DNA from: Campylobacterales bacterium
Lineage (GTDB): Bacteria > Campylobacterota > Campylobacteria > Campylobacterales > QNZT01
Assembly (NCBI GenBank): GCA_027023305.1
Contig: JALVVR010000007.1
Coordinates: forward strand, 1 to 54,263
Direction: 5' to 3'
Length of the DNA: 54,263 nucleotides
Part shown: positions 9,625 through 17,285 of the stretch, piece by piece
Layout of the letters: the number at the start of each line of letters is the position of its first letter
Position numbering within the stretch: position 1 is the first letter of the stretch
Translations under genes and position numbers: made by a program
Notes under the pieces: model-generated
Seen by the model: the letters and a program-made list of their open reading frames with translations, nothing else
What the model was told of the DNA's origin: nothing
The model's database searches: none

Positions 9625-10821
9625 TTATTTTGTCAGGAATATCCCATTGACCTTTTGAGGATGATTTGTATCATTCATATCATAAATGTCTAAAATATCA
9701 CTATCAGAAGTTGCTCCACTTTGAGCTAAATAGGAAGTATCTCCATAATAATCAAAGTGTAATTCATCTGTTTGTATAGCACTATCACCATTTTCATCAT
9801 AAAAACTACCAATTCCTATGATATTTGAATCATTAGTGGTATCATCTTTTTTTACTACTATATATGTTGTAGAAGGTGCTGTGAAAGTAGGAGTTCCTGT
9901 AACTTTCACTTTTACATTACTTGAAATATCACTTTCATTAATATCATAACTACCAGGAACAACTGTTCCACTAGACCAATTATCACCATTTTCTTTATGT
10001 CTTATACTTGTAATTTGTTTATTGTTATTAAAAGTTTCTTCTTCTTCATATATTTCACTTAAAGAAGGTATTTTTACAGTACTTTTTATATAACCACCAT
10101 TATCATTAGCTTTTGCTAAAATATTAAAATAATCAACTTCAGAATTTAAAGTCATTTTAGTTGTCATATCAATTTTAACACCATTTTTAGATTTATCATA
10201 TTGTTGTAATTTAACTTTAAAATCAAGACTGTTACTACTGTTAATATCAACTTTAGCATTTTCTATAAAAGTATTTAGACCATTAATAGTTGTCATCGCT
10301 ATATTACCATTATATGAACCTAGTGAACTATCATTGCCATCTATAGAAATAGCTTTGTCAATTCCACTATTGCTCCATCTATATGTATCAACCTCATGAA
10401 GTGGAAGATTATTTCCATTTAATTTTATTTTACTTACATCAATTCTCATTTTATAATTATATTTTCCTGAAGAGAGTTTAGTATATGTAAGAGCTCCACT
10501 AGAAATTGTTATAGAATCTCCAACATTACATGAATTATCTGTTTTATTATCAAGTGCATCCATTTCAGGTGTTATTTTAAAATTTATATCATTTTGAACA
10601 GTGCATGGAGTATCTATGGCATAATCTGCACACTCTTTATTTACATCACTTAAAGCTGCATTTACAAATAATCTAAACTCTTCTATATTATTTTGATTAT
10701 ATACTGCTTCATTCATTATCTCCTTTAAAACTCCATATCCTATAGCTTGTTGTTGCCCAGCTGATAAAATTTGACCACAAAAAAGAGCTAATAATGTAAT
10801 ATTTTTTATTGTTTTACTCAT
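9625..10821 (-). CDS. Secreted protein of unknown function with an EF-hand-like loop
   Basis: I do not recognise the family. The product is 398 residues from the ATG at 10821, which has AAAGG seven bases upstream; a longer frame from 10854 overlaps the preceding lipoprotein gene. The signal peptide is MSKTIKNITLLALFCGQILSAG. The body is rich in Asn, Asp, Ser and Thr and alternates short beta-like segments. Near the C-terminus FYDENGDSAIQTDELHF fits the EF-hand pattern D-x-N-x-D-x-x-I-x-x-x-E, so it may bind calcium. Two cysteine pairs near residues 60-100 could form disulfides. It starts 10 bases after the 49-residue lipoprotein gene, and the two are probably one operon. Confidence 0.72.
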   Translation of the reverse strand: MSKTIKNITLLALFCGQILSAGQQQAIGYGVLKEIMNEAVYNQNNIEEFRLFVNAALSDVNKECADYAIDTPCTVQNDINFKITPEMDALDNKTDNSCNVGDSITISSGALTYTKLSSGKYNYKMRIDVSKIKLNGNNLPLHEVDTYRWSNSGIDKAISIDGNDSSLGSYNGNIAMTTINGLNTFIENAKVDINSSNSLDFKVKLQQYDKSKNGVKIDMTTKMTLNSEVDYFNILAKANDNGGYIKSTVKIPSLSEIYEEEETFNNNKQITSIRHKENGDNWSSGTVVPGSYDINESDISSNVKVKVTGTPTFTAPSTTYIVVKKDDTTNDSNIIGIGSFYDENGDSAIQTDELHFDYYGDTSYLAQSGATSDSDILDIYDMNDTNHPQKVNGIFLTK

Positions 10822-10831
10822 AATTAAACCT

Positions 10832-10981
10832 TTAATGTGTATTAGCTGGAACATTTACATTTCCACCTGCTGGAATTGCATTTGAAGGAGTAGTGCTTCC
10901 ACTAGCTGAAACTCCTCCACCACCACAGCCAACTAAAATAAAAACAGTAAAAACTGCTAAACTAAAAAATATTTTTTTCAT
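10832..10981 (-). CDS. Small lipoprotein, 49 residues
   Basis: A short gene with a strong ribosome binding site (AGGAGGTAAC just before the ATG at 10981). The product begins MKKIFFSLAVFTVFILVGC, a classical lipoprotein signal peptide with lipobox LVGC, so the mature form is about 31 residues starting CGGGGVSASGS, followed by a Ser/Pro/Asn/Gly-rich tail ending in NVPANTH. The Gly run after Cys is a usual tether. It stops 10 bases before the EF-hand-like protein gene and probably shares its transcript. Function unknown; an anchor or small accessory subunit for that secreted protein is an inference. Confidence 0.75.
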   Translation of the reverse strand: MKKIFFSLAVFTVFILVGCGGGGVSASGSTTPSNAIPAGGNVNVPANTH

Positions 10982-11098
10982 GTTACCTCCTAAAATTTTC
11001 TGAAATTATATCAAATCATAAATAAACTATTACAAAAATTCAAAACTAATTTGTTACAATAATCTATAGGATATGAGGAGAAAATTTGAACTATAACA

Positions 11099-12160
11099 TT
11101 GCAAATGAAAATGTATGACTTTTTGGTTATAGGCTCTGGTATTGCAGGAGCTAGCACTGCTTATTTTTTAAAAGAGGCTGGTTATGAAGTATTGGTTGTT
11201 GAAAAAAACACTGTTTGTAGTGGTGGAAGTTATGGGGCTGGGGCTTTTTTATCTCCTAAGTTATCTAAGCCTTCAAAGTATAAAGATTATCTAAACGATG
11301 CTCTTGGATTTTCTTTGGATTTTTATCAAAAGAACTTTCCTGACCTTTTAAAAAGAGTTTCACTTCACAAATACCCTTTTGATGAAAGAGACTACAAAAA
11401 ACTACAAAGTTATGAAAAATTTATCGACTTTGAGTATGAAAAAAAAGATGGCTTTTTTAAACTAGATTTTGCAGGTTTTATAGATCCTTTGAAACTAACT
11501 TATGCACTTTTAGAGGGAATAGAAGTTATAGAAAATTTTGAAGTTACAAAGGAAAACTTAAAAACTTTTGAAGCAAAAAGCATAATCATAGCCCATCCAA
11601 ATCAAACTATTTATGAAGAAAAATACTTAAAAACTAAAAATATCGGTGGGTATAGATATGATGTTAGCTTTGAGGGGTGTGAAAAAAAGAATTTTAACTC
11701 TCATAAGGATTGCTCTATATCTGCTTATCATGAAGGTAAAGTCGCTATTGGAGCTACATATATAAAAGAGATAAATAACTTGGAAAAAGATGCAAAAGAA
11801 GATAAATATAATCTTTTACAAAAGGCTCGAAACTTTTTTGAAATGGAAAAATTAGAAGTTTTAAAATATTATACTGGAGTTAGAAATATGAGCTTTGACT
11901 TTTTCCCGATAGTTGGAAAGCTTATAGATGAGAAGGCTACAATTTTAAAATACCCATATATAAAAAATGGTTCTAAAGTTCCAACTTCTAAATACATATA
12001 TCATGATAACGTTTATATCCATACTGCTTTAGGCTCACGAGGATTTGTATATGCTCCTTATAATTCTATGCTTTTAGTTGATATGATAGTTAAAGATAAA
12101 GAGATAGAGAGTCATTTATCTCCTGTGAGAACTTTTTTAAAATATATTAGGAAGGCTTGA
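11099..12160 (+). CDS. FAD-dependent oxidoreductase, MnmC2-like
   Basis: A 353-residue DAO-type flavoprotein. YDFLVIGSGIAGASTAYFLKEAG is the FAD-binding Rossmann motif, and the second conserved stretch GSRGFVYAPY near the C-terminus resembles the TALGSRG-APL motif of the MnmC oxidase domain. The likely role is oxidation of cmnm5(s2)U34 in tRNA wobble modification, with the methyltransferase activity supplied by another protein; amino-acid oxidase activity is the alternative. The start is unclear: TTG 11099, ATG 11105 and ATG 11111 all lack a ribosome binding site. The strong GAGGAG at 11075-11080 instead fits an 11-codon ORF at 11086-11118 that overlaps the gene start. Confidence 0.72.
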   Translation: MQMKMYDFLVIGSGIAGASTAYFLKEAGYEVLVVEKNTVCSGGSYGAGAFLSPKLSKPSKYKDYLNDALGFSLDFYQKNFPDLLKRVSLHKYPFDERDYKKLQSYEKFIDFEYEKKDGFFKLDFAGFIDPLKLTYALLEGIEVIENFEVTKENLKTFEAKSIIIAHPNQTIYEEKYLKTKNIGGYRYDVSFEGCEKKNFNSHKDCSISAYHEGKVAIGATYIKEINNLEKDAKEDKYNLLQKARNFFEMEKLEVLKYYTGVRNMSFDFFPIVGKLIDEKATILKYPYIKNGSKVPTSKYIYHDNVYIHTALGSRGFVYAPYNSMLLVDMIVKDKEIESHLSPVRTFLKYIRKA

Positions 12161-12701
12161 TTTTTATAGCTTCATAAACTTCAATACGAGGATGATATTT
12201 TAAACAATCCCCACTAAGTCCTGCTTTTTGACAAAGATTGGCAAAAAATCCATCAAAAGTTAGTAACTGTTCCCAAACTTGAGGTAAAAATGTTGCTCGA
12301 TATCCTTTTATGCTCAAAATCACTCCGTGGATATTTGGTTTTATTTTTGATTTTAAATCTTCTATATCTTTATACTCTAACTCATATGAAGGAGTAAGAA
12401 TAGATATCTCTATCTCCAATTCACCACTTTCAAACTCTTCTTTACTTAAAGGTGGAAATCTTGGGTCTTTGAAAGCTGCTGATTTTGCATTTTGGATTAA
12501 GTCTTCCAAAAGTGACTGATAGGCTACTAGTGAGCCGATACAACCTCTAAGTCCTCCTCTTTTGTTTATAGTTACAAAGACTGCTCTTTTTTCTTTTAAA
12601 GCTGGGTATAAGAGATAGTAACCCTCTTTATCTATTTTTTTGCCTCCAAACTCTTCTTCTATAGCTTGTTGAACTATTTGAAGTAGTATTTTACTATTCA
12701 T
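12147..12701 (-). CDS. AMMECR1 / AmmeMemoRadiSam system protein A (AmrA)
   Basis: A 184-residue AMMECR1-domain protein. It shows the invariant LRGCIGSL hexapeptide region near residues 50-57, AKSAAFKDPRFPPLSKEEF, and LEIEISILTP. In bacteria AmrA is part of the AmmeMemoRadiSam trio with a radical SAM protein and a Memo protein, whose chemistry is not well known; the other two are not in this window. The gene converges with the MnmC2-like gene and the 3' ends overlap by 14 bases. Confidence 0.88.
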   Translation of the reverse strand: MNSKILLQIVQQAIEEEFGGKKIDKEGYYLLYPALKEKRAVFVTINKRGGLRGCIGSLVAYQSLLEDLIQNAKSAAFKDPRFPPLSKEEFESGELEIEISILTPSYELEYKDIEDLKSKIKPNIHGVILSIKGYRATFLPQVWEQLLTFDGFFANLCQKAGLSGDCLKYHPRIEVYEAIKIKPS

Positions 12702-12712
12702 TTCACATTTCC

Positions 12713-12742
12713 TTTACATTTATAAGCTATCCTTAGTATAAT
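12713..12742 (+). promoter_or_regulatory. Sigma-70 type promoter for the helix-hairpin-helix gene
   Basis: TTTACA at 12713-12718 and a perfect TATAAT at 12737-12742 are separated by 18 bases. The -10 lies 27 bases upstream of the ATG at 12770, and an AAGGAG ribosome binding site follows. Placement is inferred from consensus only. Confidence 0.55.
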
Positions 12743-12769
12743 ACAAAAAATTCAACAAGGAGACAACAA

Positions 12770-13258
12770 ATGAAAAAACTATTACTTGGTTTAATCATAA
12801 CTGCTGTGAGTGTTTTCGCTCTAAATCTACAAACTGCTTCAAAAGATGAGTTGATGAGTATAAAAGGTATTGGTGAGAAAAAAGCTGCTGCTATCATCAC
12901 ATATAGAAAAACTCATAAACTAAAAAGTGCTAAGGATTTACATGGTGTAAAAGGTATCTCTGATCAAATAGTTGCAAATGTAAAAAATGGTGTTAAAAAC
13001 GGTAGCAAAAGTGCAAAAGTAGCTAAGAAAAAAACTTTAAAAAAATCTACTAGTTTAAAAACAAAAGCTAAAGCAAAAAAAGATAAAGTTAAAAGTAAAG
13101 CAACTGATACAAAAGTGAAAGCTGAAAAGAAAACTTCAAAAAGAAAAGAGAAGTTAAAAGAGTCTAAAGAGAAAGCTAAAACTGTAAAAAAAGAGACTAA
13201 AAAATCTAAAGCTAAAAAAGCAAAGAAAAAACTTAAAAAATTAAAATCTAAAAAATAG
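12770..13258 (+). CDS. Exported helix-hairpin-helix protein with histone-like lysine-rich tail (ComEA-like N-terminus)
   Basis: The 162-residue protein has a signal peptide (MKKLLLGLIITAVSVFA) followed by LNLQTASKDELMSIKGIGEKKAAAIITYR and LHGVKGISDQIVANVKNG, two helix-hairpin-helix motifs as in ComEA, the periplasmic DNA receptor for natural transformation. From about residue 78 to the end the sequence is almost only Lys, Ala, Ser, Thr, Glu and Leu, like a histone H1 tail. Usual ComEA-like proteins of this phylum end soon after the HhH motifs, so the tail is an extension. A role in DNA uptake or DNA binding in the periplasm is inferred. It has its own promoter and a terminator. Confidence 0.8.
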   Translation: MKKLLLGLIITAVSVFALNLQTASKDELMSIKGIGEKKAAAIITYRKTHKLKSAKDLHGVKGISDQIVANVKNGVKNGSKSAKVAKKKTLKKSTSLKTKAKAKKDKVKSKATDTKVKAEKKTSKRKEKLKESKEKAKTVKKETKKSKAKKAKKKLKKLKSKK

Positions 13259-13262
13259 CAAC

Positions 13263-13284
13263 AAAAGGGGATTTTTCCCCTTTT
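13263..13284 (+). terminator. Intrinsic terminator after the helix-hairpin-helix gene
   Basis: Perfect 8-bp inverted repeat AAAAGGGG / CCCCTTTT with loop ATTTTT, starting 5 bases after the stop codon. The trailing T run makes it a normal rho-independent terminator. Confidence 0.75.
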
Positions 13285-13308
13285 AACCCCATAAAAAAGG
13301 CTTCCTAC

Positions 13309-13878
13309 TTGCAAGACATATTAACATCATTATCAACTTATGGTTATATCGCTTTATTTATTTATTCACTTGGTGGTGGATTTTTTGGTATAGTTGCAGC
13401 TACTGCTTTAAGCTATATGGGTAAGATGGATTTGAGTATTTCTATGATAGTTGCATTTTTTTCAAACTACATAGGGGATATGGTACTTTTTTATATAGCT
13501 AGATTTAACAAAGATATGATTCAGCCTTATATGAAAAATCATAGAAGGAAGTTTGCACTTTCAAATCTTTTAGTTAAAAAATATGGGGATTTTGTAGTAT
13601 TTTTACAAAAATTTATCTATGGAGTAAAGACTTTAGTTCCAGTTGCTATGGGATTTAGTAAGTATAGCTTTGTGAAGTTTGGGGTTTTAAATATTTTTGC
13701 TTCAGCTATATTTGTAGCTTTTTTTACAGCTCTTAGCTATGCTTTTAGTGAGCCTATCATAAAAGTAGCCTCGTATGTAAAAGATCATCCTTGGATTTAT
13801 CCTGTTGTTATTGGCATAATTGGTGGAGGAATTTATCTGTACTTTGAAAAAGTTACAAAGAAAAAACCTAAAAATTAG
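13309..13878 (+). CDS. DedA/VTT-family membrane protein
   Basis: A 189-residue polytopic protein with about five hydrophobic segments. GGGFFGIVAATALSYMGKMD and FLQKFIYGVKTLVPVAMGFSKYSFVKFGVLN fit the DedA (SNARE-associated/VTT) pattern, including the conserved F-x-R/K-F...G-x-R/K-T-x-x-P motif. Family members act in undecaprenyl-phosphate or phospholipid flipping and membrane homeostasis. The TTG start at 13309 has AAGG nine bases upstream and is the only suitable start before the first helix. The 3' end overlaps the glycosyltransferase gene. Confidence 0.82.
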   Translation: MQDILTSLSTYGYIALFIYSLGGGFFGIVAATALSYMGKMDLSISMIVAFFSNYIGDMVLFYIARFNKDMIQPYMKNHRRKFALSNLLVKKYGDFVVFLQKFIYGVKTLVPVAMGFSKYSFVKFGVLNIFASAIFVAFFTALSYAFSEPIIKVASYVKDHPWIYPVVIGIIGGGIYLYFEKVTKKKPKN

Positions 13879-14644
13879 TGTAATTATCCCTACATATAAT
13901 CGTTCATTTTTAGTTCAAAGAGCTATAAAATCAGTCCTTTCTCAAACTCTGCTTCCTCATGAGATTATAGTCATAGATGATGGTTCTACTGATAATACAA
14001 TAGAGATTTTAAAAAACTATCCCGTAAAAGTTATAAGTCAAAAAAATAGTGGTGTCAGTAGTGCAAGAAATCTAGGTATAAAAAACTCTTCAGGTGATGT
14101 TATAGCCTTTTTAGACGCTGATGATGAGTGGAAAGAAGATAAGTTAAAAACTCAACTAGCCTTTCATAAAAAAGGGTGTAAGTTTTCACACACTGAGGAG
14201 ATTTGGATAAAAAATGATAAAGAGTTAAAACAAAAAGCTCATCACAAAAAACCTAAAGGAGAGTGCTTTTATGAAAATATATCTTTTTGCAAAATCTCTC
14301 CTTCTACTGTCATGATAGATAAAGATTTGTTTGAAAAGGTGAGTTACTTTGATGAGAGTTTAAAAGTTTGTGAAGACTTTGATATGTGGCTTAGAGTTTT
14401 AAAACTAACTCCAGCCTATTTAGTAAAAAAGGTTTTAACTATCAAATACTCCGAGGATGAGCAACTCTCTTTTAAATACTTTGGAATGGATAGATTTAGG
14501 ATAATGGCTCTTTTAAAACACTTACCAAATGAAAAAGTAAAAGAGGAGATAGAGAAAAAACTTTTCATCTTAAAAGAAGGTGCTTTGAAGCATAAAAATC
14601 AAGAAATTATAAACTTTGTTTCAAAGATTCAAAATACTCTATAA
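13820..14644 (+). CDS. Glycosyltransferase family 2
   Basis: GT-A fold transferase of about 255-274 residues. KISVIIPTYNRSFLVQRAIKSVLSQ and EIIVIDDGSTDNT mark the nucleotide-sugar site, NSGVSSARNLGI and AFLDADDEW supply the DXD-like metal motif, and CEDFDMWLR matches the acceptor-side ED motif. It probably modifies a surface glycan or lipid; donor and acceptor cannot be told. The conserved domain starts near 13875, so translation begins inside the DedA-like gene. TTG 13820, GTG 13823 and TTG 13844 are possible starts, none with a well-spaced ribosome binding site, which suggests coupling. The 3' end overlaps the convergent haem protein gene by 38 bases. Confidence 0.88.
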   Translation: MVEEFICTLKKLQRKNLKISVIIPTYNRSFLVQRAIKSVLSQTLLPHEIIVIDDGSTDNTIEILKNYPVKVISQKNSGVSSARNLGIKNSSGDVIAFLDADDEWKEDKLKTQLAFHKKGCKFSHTEEIWIKNDKELKQKAHHKKPKGECFYENISFCKISPSTVMIDKDLFEKVSYFDESLKVCEDFDMWLRVLKLTPAYLVKKVLTIKYSEDEQLSFKYFGMDRFRIMALLKHLPNEKVKEEIEKKLFILKEGALKHKNQEIINFVSKIQNTL

Positions 14645-15038
14645 GCTTCTTCTTTTCCTCAATTGAGAGCTTCGCACTTTTGTGAAGCCAAGTATAGCTA
14701 GGGATTGGCATCATTCCTACTCTTACTGTATCTATGGCTCGATCTAATTTGTGAGTCAATTTATCCTTTGGTATTAGTTTAAATTTAGAAAAATTCAAAG
14801 CTAATCTTCCTTGTTTTACATGATCTCGTATAGTCCAAGAAAGTGGTGCAACTGAAGCATACCAAGGATAGTTTGTATGACTTGAATGGCAGTCATAGCA
14901 AGCTTTTTTAAGTATCACCTCTACATCTTTAGGAGGATGAAGAGCCTCTTTTGAATTTATAGGATAATTTGGTTTATCCACCATTACTAGTTGCATTAAG
15001 ACACATATTGCAATCAAAATTTTAAATGCTAGTTTCAT
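14607..15038 (-). CDS. Haem-binding domain protein with CxxCH motif
   Basis: A 143-residue exported protein: an N-terminal hydrophobic anchor (KLAFKILIAICVLMQLVM), then KKACYDCHSSHTNYPWYASVAPLSWTI, where CYDCH is a covalent c-type haem site and the NYPWY-ap-SW context matches the haem-binding domain family of small periplasmic cytochromes. The C-terminal part has MMPIPSYTWLH and a final helix LSIEEKKKLIEYFESL. Likely a monohaem electron carrier or sensor. Start ATG 15038 overlaps the stop of the upstream lipoprotein gene by one base (TAATG), so translation is coupled. Confidence 0.85.
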   Translation of the reverse strand: MKLAFKILIAICVLMQLVMVDKPNYPINSKEALHPPKDVEVILKKACYDCHSSHTNYPWYASVAPLSWTIRDHVKQGRLALNFSKFKLIPKDKLTHKLDRAIDTVRVGMMPIPSYTWLHKSAKLSIEEKKKLIEYFESLKQSL

Positions 15039-15514
15039 TATTTTACCTTTATGAAGTATTCTTTAGCTGCACCAATCCAGCTTTTTTTTCTCTTTTTTAT
15101 CACTGTGTGATATGGCTTTATACTTTCTAAATAGTTATTATTTAGATTTACAGTCAGCAGAGTTGTTGGTGGATATGAGATTCTTTTATCTGAGAAAAAG
15201 CTAATACTCTTTGTTTTTAGTGCATTTGTCAAAGTATAGTAGTAGAGCCTTACATCTGAATCATATTTTCCACCACTAACATATCCTACTAACTCTCTTT
15301 TTTTAACAGTTGCTAGAGGTTTATTTGAATCAATGCTCTCTTGAGGGATAAAAAATGGCTTATCTGACTTTGAATTTGAAATAATTGGTGCATTTTTATC
15401 TATATGCCCAACACTCATGTTCTCAGCTGATGCCTTTTTTGTTCTTACAAAAGCAGATCTTTGAAAACAACCTGAAAAAATCAAAATACCCACTATCAAC
15501 AAAACTTTCATCAT
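15038..15514 (-). CDS. Lipoprotein of unknown function
   Basis: Predicted 158-residue lipoprotein. The start at 15514 is preferred because its ATGA overlaps the ribD stop and AAGGAAGGAT lies just upstream; a longer frame from 15535 would bury the signal peptide. The product begins MMKVLLIVGILIFSGC with a lipobox (FSGC). The mature part has a Lys/Ser-rich linker and a C-terminal region RLYYYTLTNALKTKSISFFSDKR that I do not recognise. It is coupled to ribD upstream and to the haem protein downstream, so it may belong to the same envelope function as the latter. Confidence 0.7.
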   Translation of the reverse strand: MMKVLLIVGILIFSGCFQRSAFVRTKKASAENMSVGHIDKNAPIISNSKSDKPFFIPQESIDSNKPLATVKKRELVGYVSGGKYDSDVRLYYYTLTNALKTKSISFFSDKRISYPPTTLLTVNLNNNYLESIKPYHTVIKKRKKSWIGAAKEYFIKVK

Positions 15515-16497
15515 ATATCCTTCCTTATTTTCCACTCTATTGTATCATCAAAATAATTAAACTTATTTAACCTTTTAAACTCTTTTGCAAACTCAAAACT
15601 TTTTCCATCTTTAGTTTTTGAAGTTTGAAATATCATGATAACATCTATCTTATCTTTTAAACTTTTATAAATATTCTCTCCACCCTCTATCAAGACATAA
15701 TTATAGTTTTTTACTATTTTGTCAAAATCATTACTAATGATAACTTTCCTATTTTCAATTCCAAAAAGAGGGATAGATTTATCAAAGTTATCATTTTTAG
15801 AGAGGATTAAAACATCTGGAGGATTTTCACCACTACTAAGCCTTGTATCTAAAGTTGGACGATCTGTTCTTACACTCTCTCCACCTATGACTAAAAGGTC
15901 GATTTTTTCTCTTATCTTATGTACTAATTCTCTTGAAGTTCGACTACTTATAACCCCACCAGTATATACACTGTTTTTACTAACTGCTACTTTAAAAAAG
16001 ATAAAAGGCTTCTTTTTTATCCACAAGTTAAAAAGAGTTACAAGGGCTTCTCCCTCCTCTTTTAAAACTTCAGTTTCAACTACACAAAACTCACTTAAAA
16101 ACTTTGCTCCACCACTTGCAGTTTTGTTTTTATCGAGAGCAGAGATAACTACTTTTTTAAATCCCATTTCTTTTAATAAAAGTGAACATGGGGGAGTTTT
16201 CCCATAGTGATTACACGGCTCTAATGTCACTAAAATAGTATGATTTTTAAAGTGATTTTTATACTCTTTTATGATAAGTTCATGAAGTTTACAAGGATCT
16301 TTTTTATCACTAATATTTAGAGCATTTGCTACTGCATCAAGCTCAGCATGAGGAAGCCCAGAAGCTTTATGGACTCCTGATGCTACAAACTCGTTATTTT
16401 CATCAACTATGACTGCACCAACTGGGGGATTTGGAAAAGTTAACCCCTGATATTTCCAAGCTAAGAGGGTAGCTTGTTGCATAAACTTTTCTACCAT
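15511..16497 (-). CDS. ribD: Bifunctional riboflavin deaminase/reductase RibD
   Basis: Second and third steps of riboflavin synthesis: deamination of the pyrimidine and reduction of the ribose side chain. The N-terminal deaminase domain shows the zinc ligands HAELDAVANA and EPCNHYGKTPPC. The C-terminal RibD reductase domain begins near residue 160 with KPFIFFKVAVSKN and contains ISSRTSRELVHKIREKIDLLVIGGESVRTDRPTLDTR, a typical NADPH/substrate region. It has 328 residues. It overlaps rimP by 7 bases upstream and is the last familiar gene of the long rightmost-to-left operon. Confidence 0.95.
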   Translation of the reverse strand: MVEKFMQQATLLAWKYQGLTFPNPPVGAVIVDENNEFVASGVHKASGLPHAELDAVANALNISDKKDPCKLHELIIKEYKNHFKNHTILVTLEPCNHYGKTPPCSLLLKEMGFKKVVISALDKNKTASGGAKFLSEFCVVETEVLKEEGEALVTLFNLWIKKKPFIFFKVAVSKNSVYTGGVISSRTSRELVHKIREKIDLLVIGGESVRTDRPTLDTRLSSGENPPDVLILSKNDNFDKSIPLFGIENRKVIISNDFDKIVKNYNYVLIEGGENIYKSLKDKIDVIMIFQTSKTKDGKSFEFAKEFKRLNKFNYFDDTIEWKIRKDI

Positions 16498-16922
16498 GAG
16501 TAGTAAGTTTTAGCACTTAGTATATCACTATAATTTAAATCGATTTGCTCTTTATCTGCTTTATCTTTGATAGTTACTTTAGTCTCATCAGCCGTGATTA
16601 TTTCACCTTTTAGTTTTCCAAGCTCAGTATGTTTTATCCGTGCGAGTTCACCTATTGAGTTTTGAAAGTGATAAGGGGTTGTTAGTTTCCTCTCAATCCC
16701 TGGAGAGCTTACTTCCAAAAAGTACTCTCCCTGTACAGGTGGTTCTACATCAAATATAGGAGAAAGAATCTTTGTAACTTCGGTACATTTGTCTAGTGTT
16801 ATACCATCTTTACTTATGATAAAAATTCTATATATTTTATGGTCATTTTCTGTTACAGTTTCAGTGTCATATAGGCTTACTCCGCACTCACTTATTAGGT
16901 TTTTTAAAGTATTATTATCCAT
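16491..16922 (-). CDS. rimP: Ribosome maturation factor RimP
   Basis: Assists late assembly of the 30S subunit. The 143-residue protein has CTEVTKILSPIFDVEPPVQGEYFLEVSSPGIERKLTTPYHF, the RimP family core (the VSSPG-ERKL motif), then a small C-terminal SH3-like domain KLKGEIITADETKVTIKD. It overlaps rbfA (8 bases) and ribD (7 bases). The rimP/rbfA/infB neighbourhood is the conserved translation cluster. Confidence 0.96.
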   Translation of the reverse strand: MDNNTLKNLISECGVSLYDTETVTENDHKIYRIFIISKDGITLDKCTEVTKILSPIFDVEPPVQGEYFLEVSSPGIERKLTTPYHFQNSIGELARIKHTELGKLKGEIITADETKVTIKDKADKEQIDLNYSDILSAKTYYSW

Positions 16923-17277
16923 TTTTCTTTAACTCGCTCTCTACCTTTTTAAAAAGCTTATCCATACTATTTTGATGAGATAAGCTATCATCAAACTTAA
17001 ATCTAAATTTTGGAGCTCTATACCAACCTTCAGCTTGTTTACAATAGTTTTGCAGATAACTTTCAGCTTTGTTTAAATGAGAGATAATATATCTTCTCTC
17101 TTTTTCATCATAGATAGATGGATCTAAAAAAACCTCTGCATCATATTTCCCTCGAGAACACTTTACATCTATAACTAAGACATTATTTAAGCTTTCATCA
17201 TTTAGAGTTGAAAGAGCTTCGGGAAGAAGTTCTTTCAAAAGAGACTCTGTCCTAAGAAGTTTTATACTTTTATCCAA
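16915..17277 (-). CDS. rbfA: 30S ribosome-binding factor RbfA
   Basis: Cold-shock 30S maturation factor. The 120-residue KH-like protein has the order of RbfA: an N-terminal helix RTESLLKELLPEALSTL, a beta strand NVLVIDVKCSRGKYDAEVFLDPS, a helix, and RAPKFRFKFDDSLSHQNSMDKLFKKVE at the C-terminus, which is the conserved P-x-L/F-F-x-x-D-x-S/T segment. It starts 8 bases after infB. Confidence 0.95.
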   Translation of the reverse strand: MDKSIKLLRTESLLKELLPEALSTLNDESLNNVLVIDVKCSRGKYDAEVFLDPSIYDEKERRYIISHLNKAESYLQNYCKQAEGWYRAPKFRFKFDDSLSHQNSMDKLFKKVESELKKNG

Positions 17278-17285
17278 GACTTTTC

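Noticed and set aside
15719..16207. 162-codon open frame on the plus strand
   Set aside because: It lies fully inside ribD on the other strand, which has complete catalytic motifs; the plus frame has no ribosome binding site or family motif.
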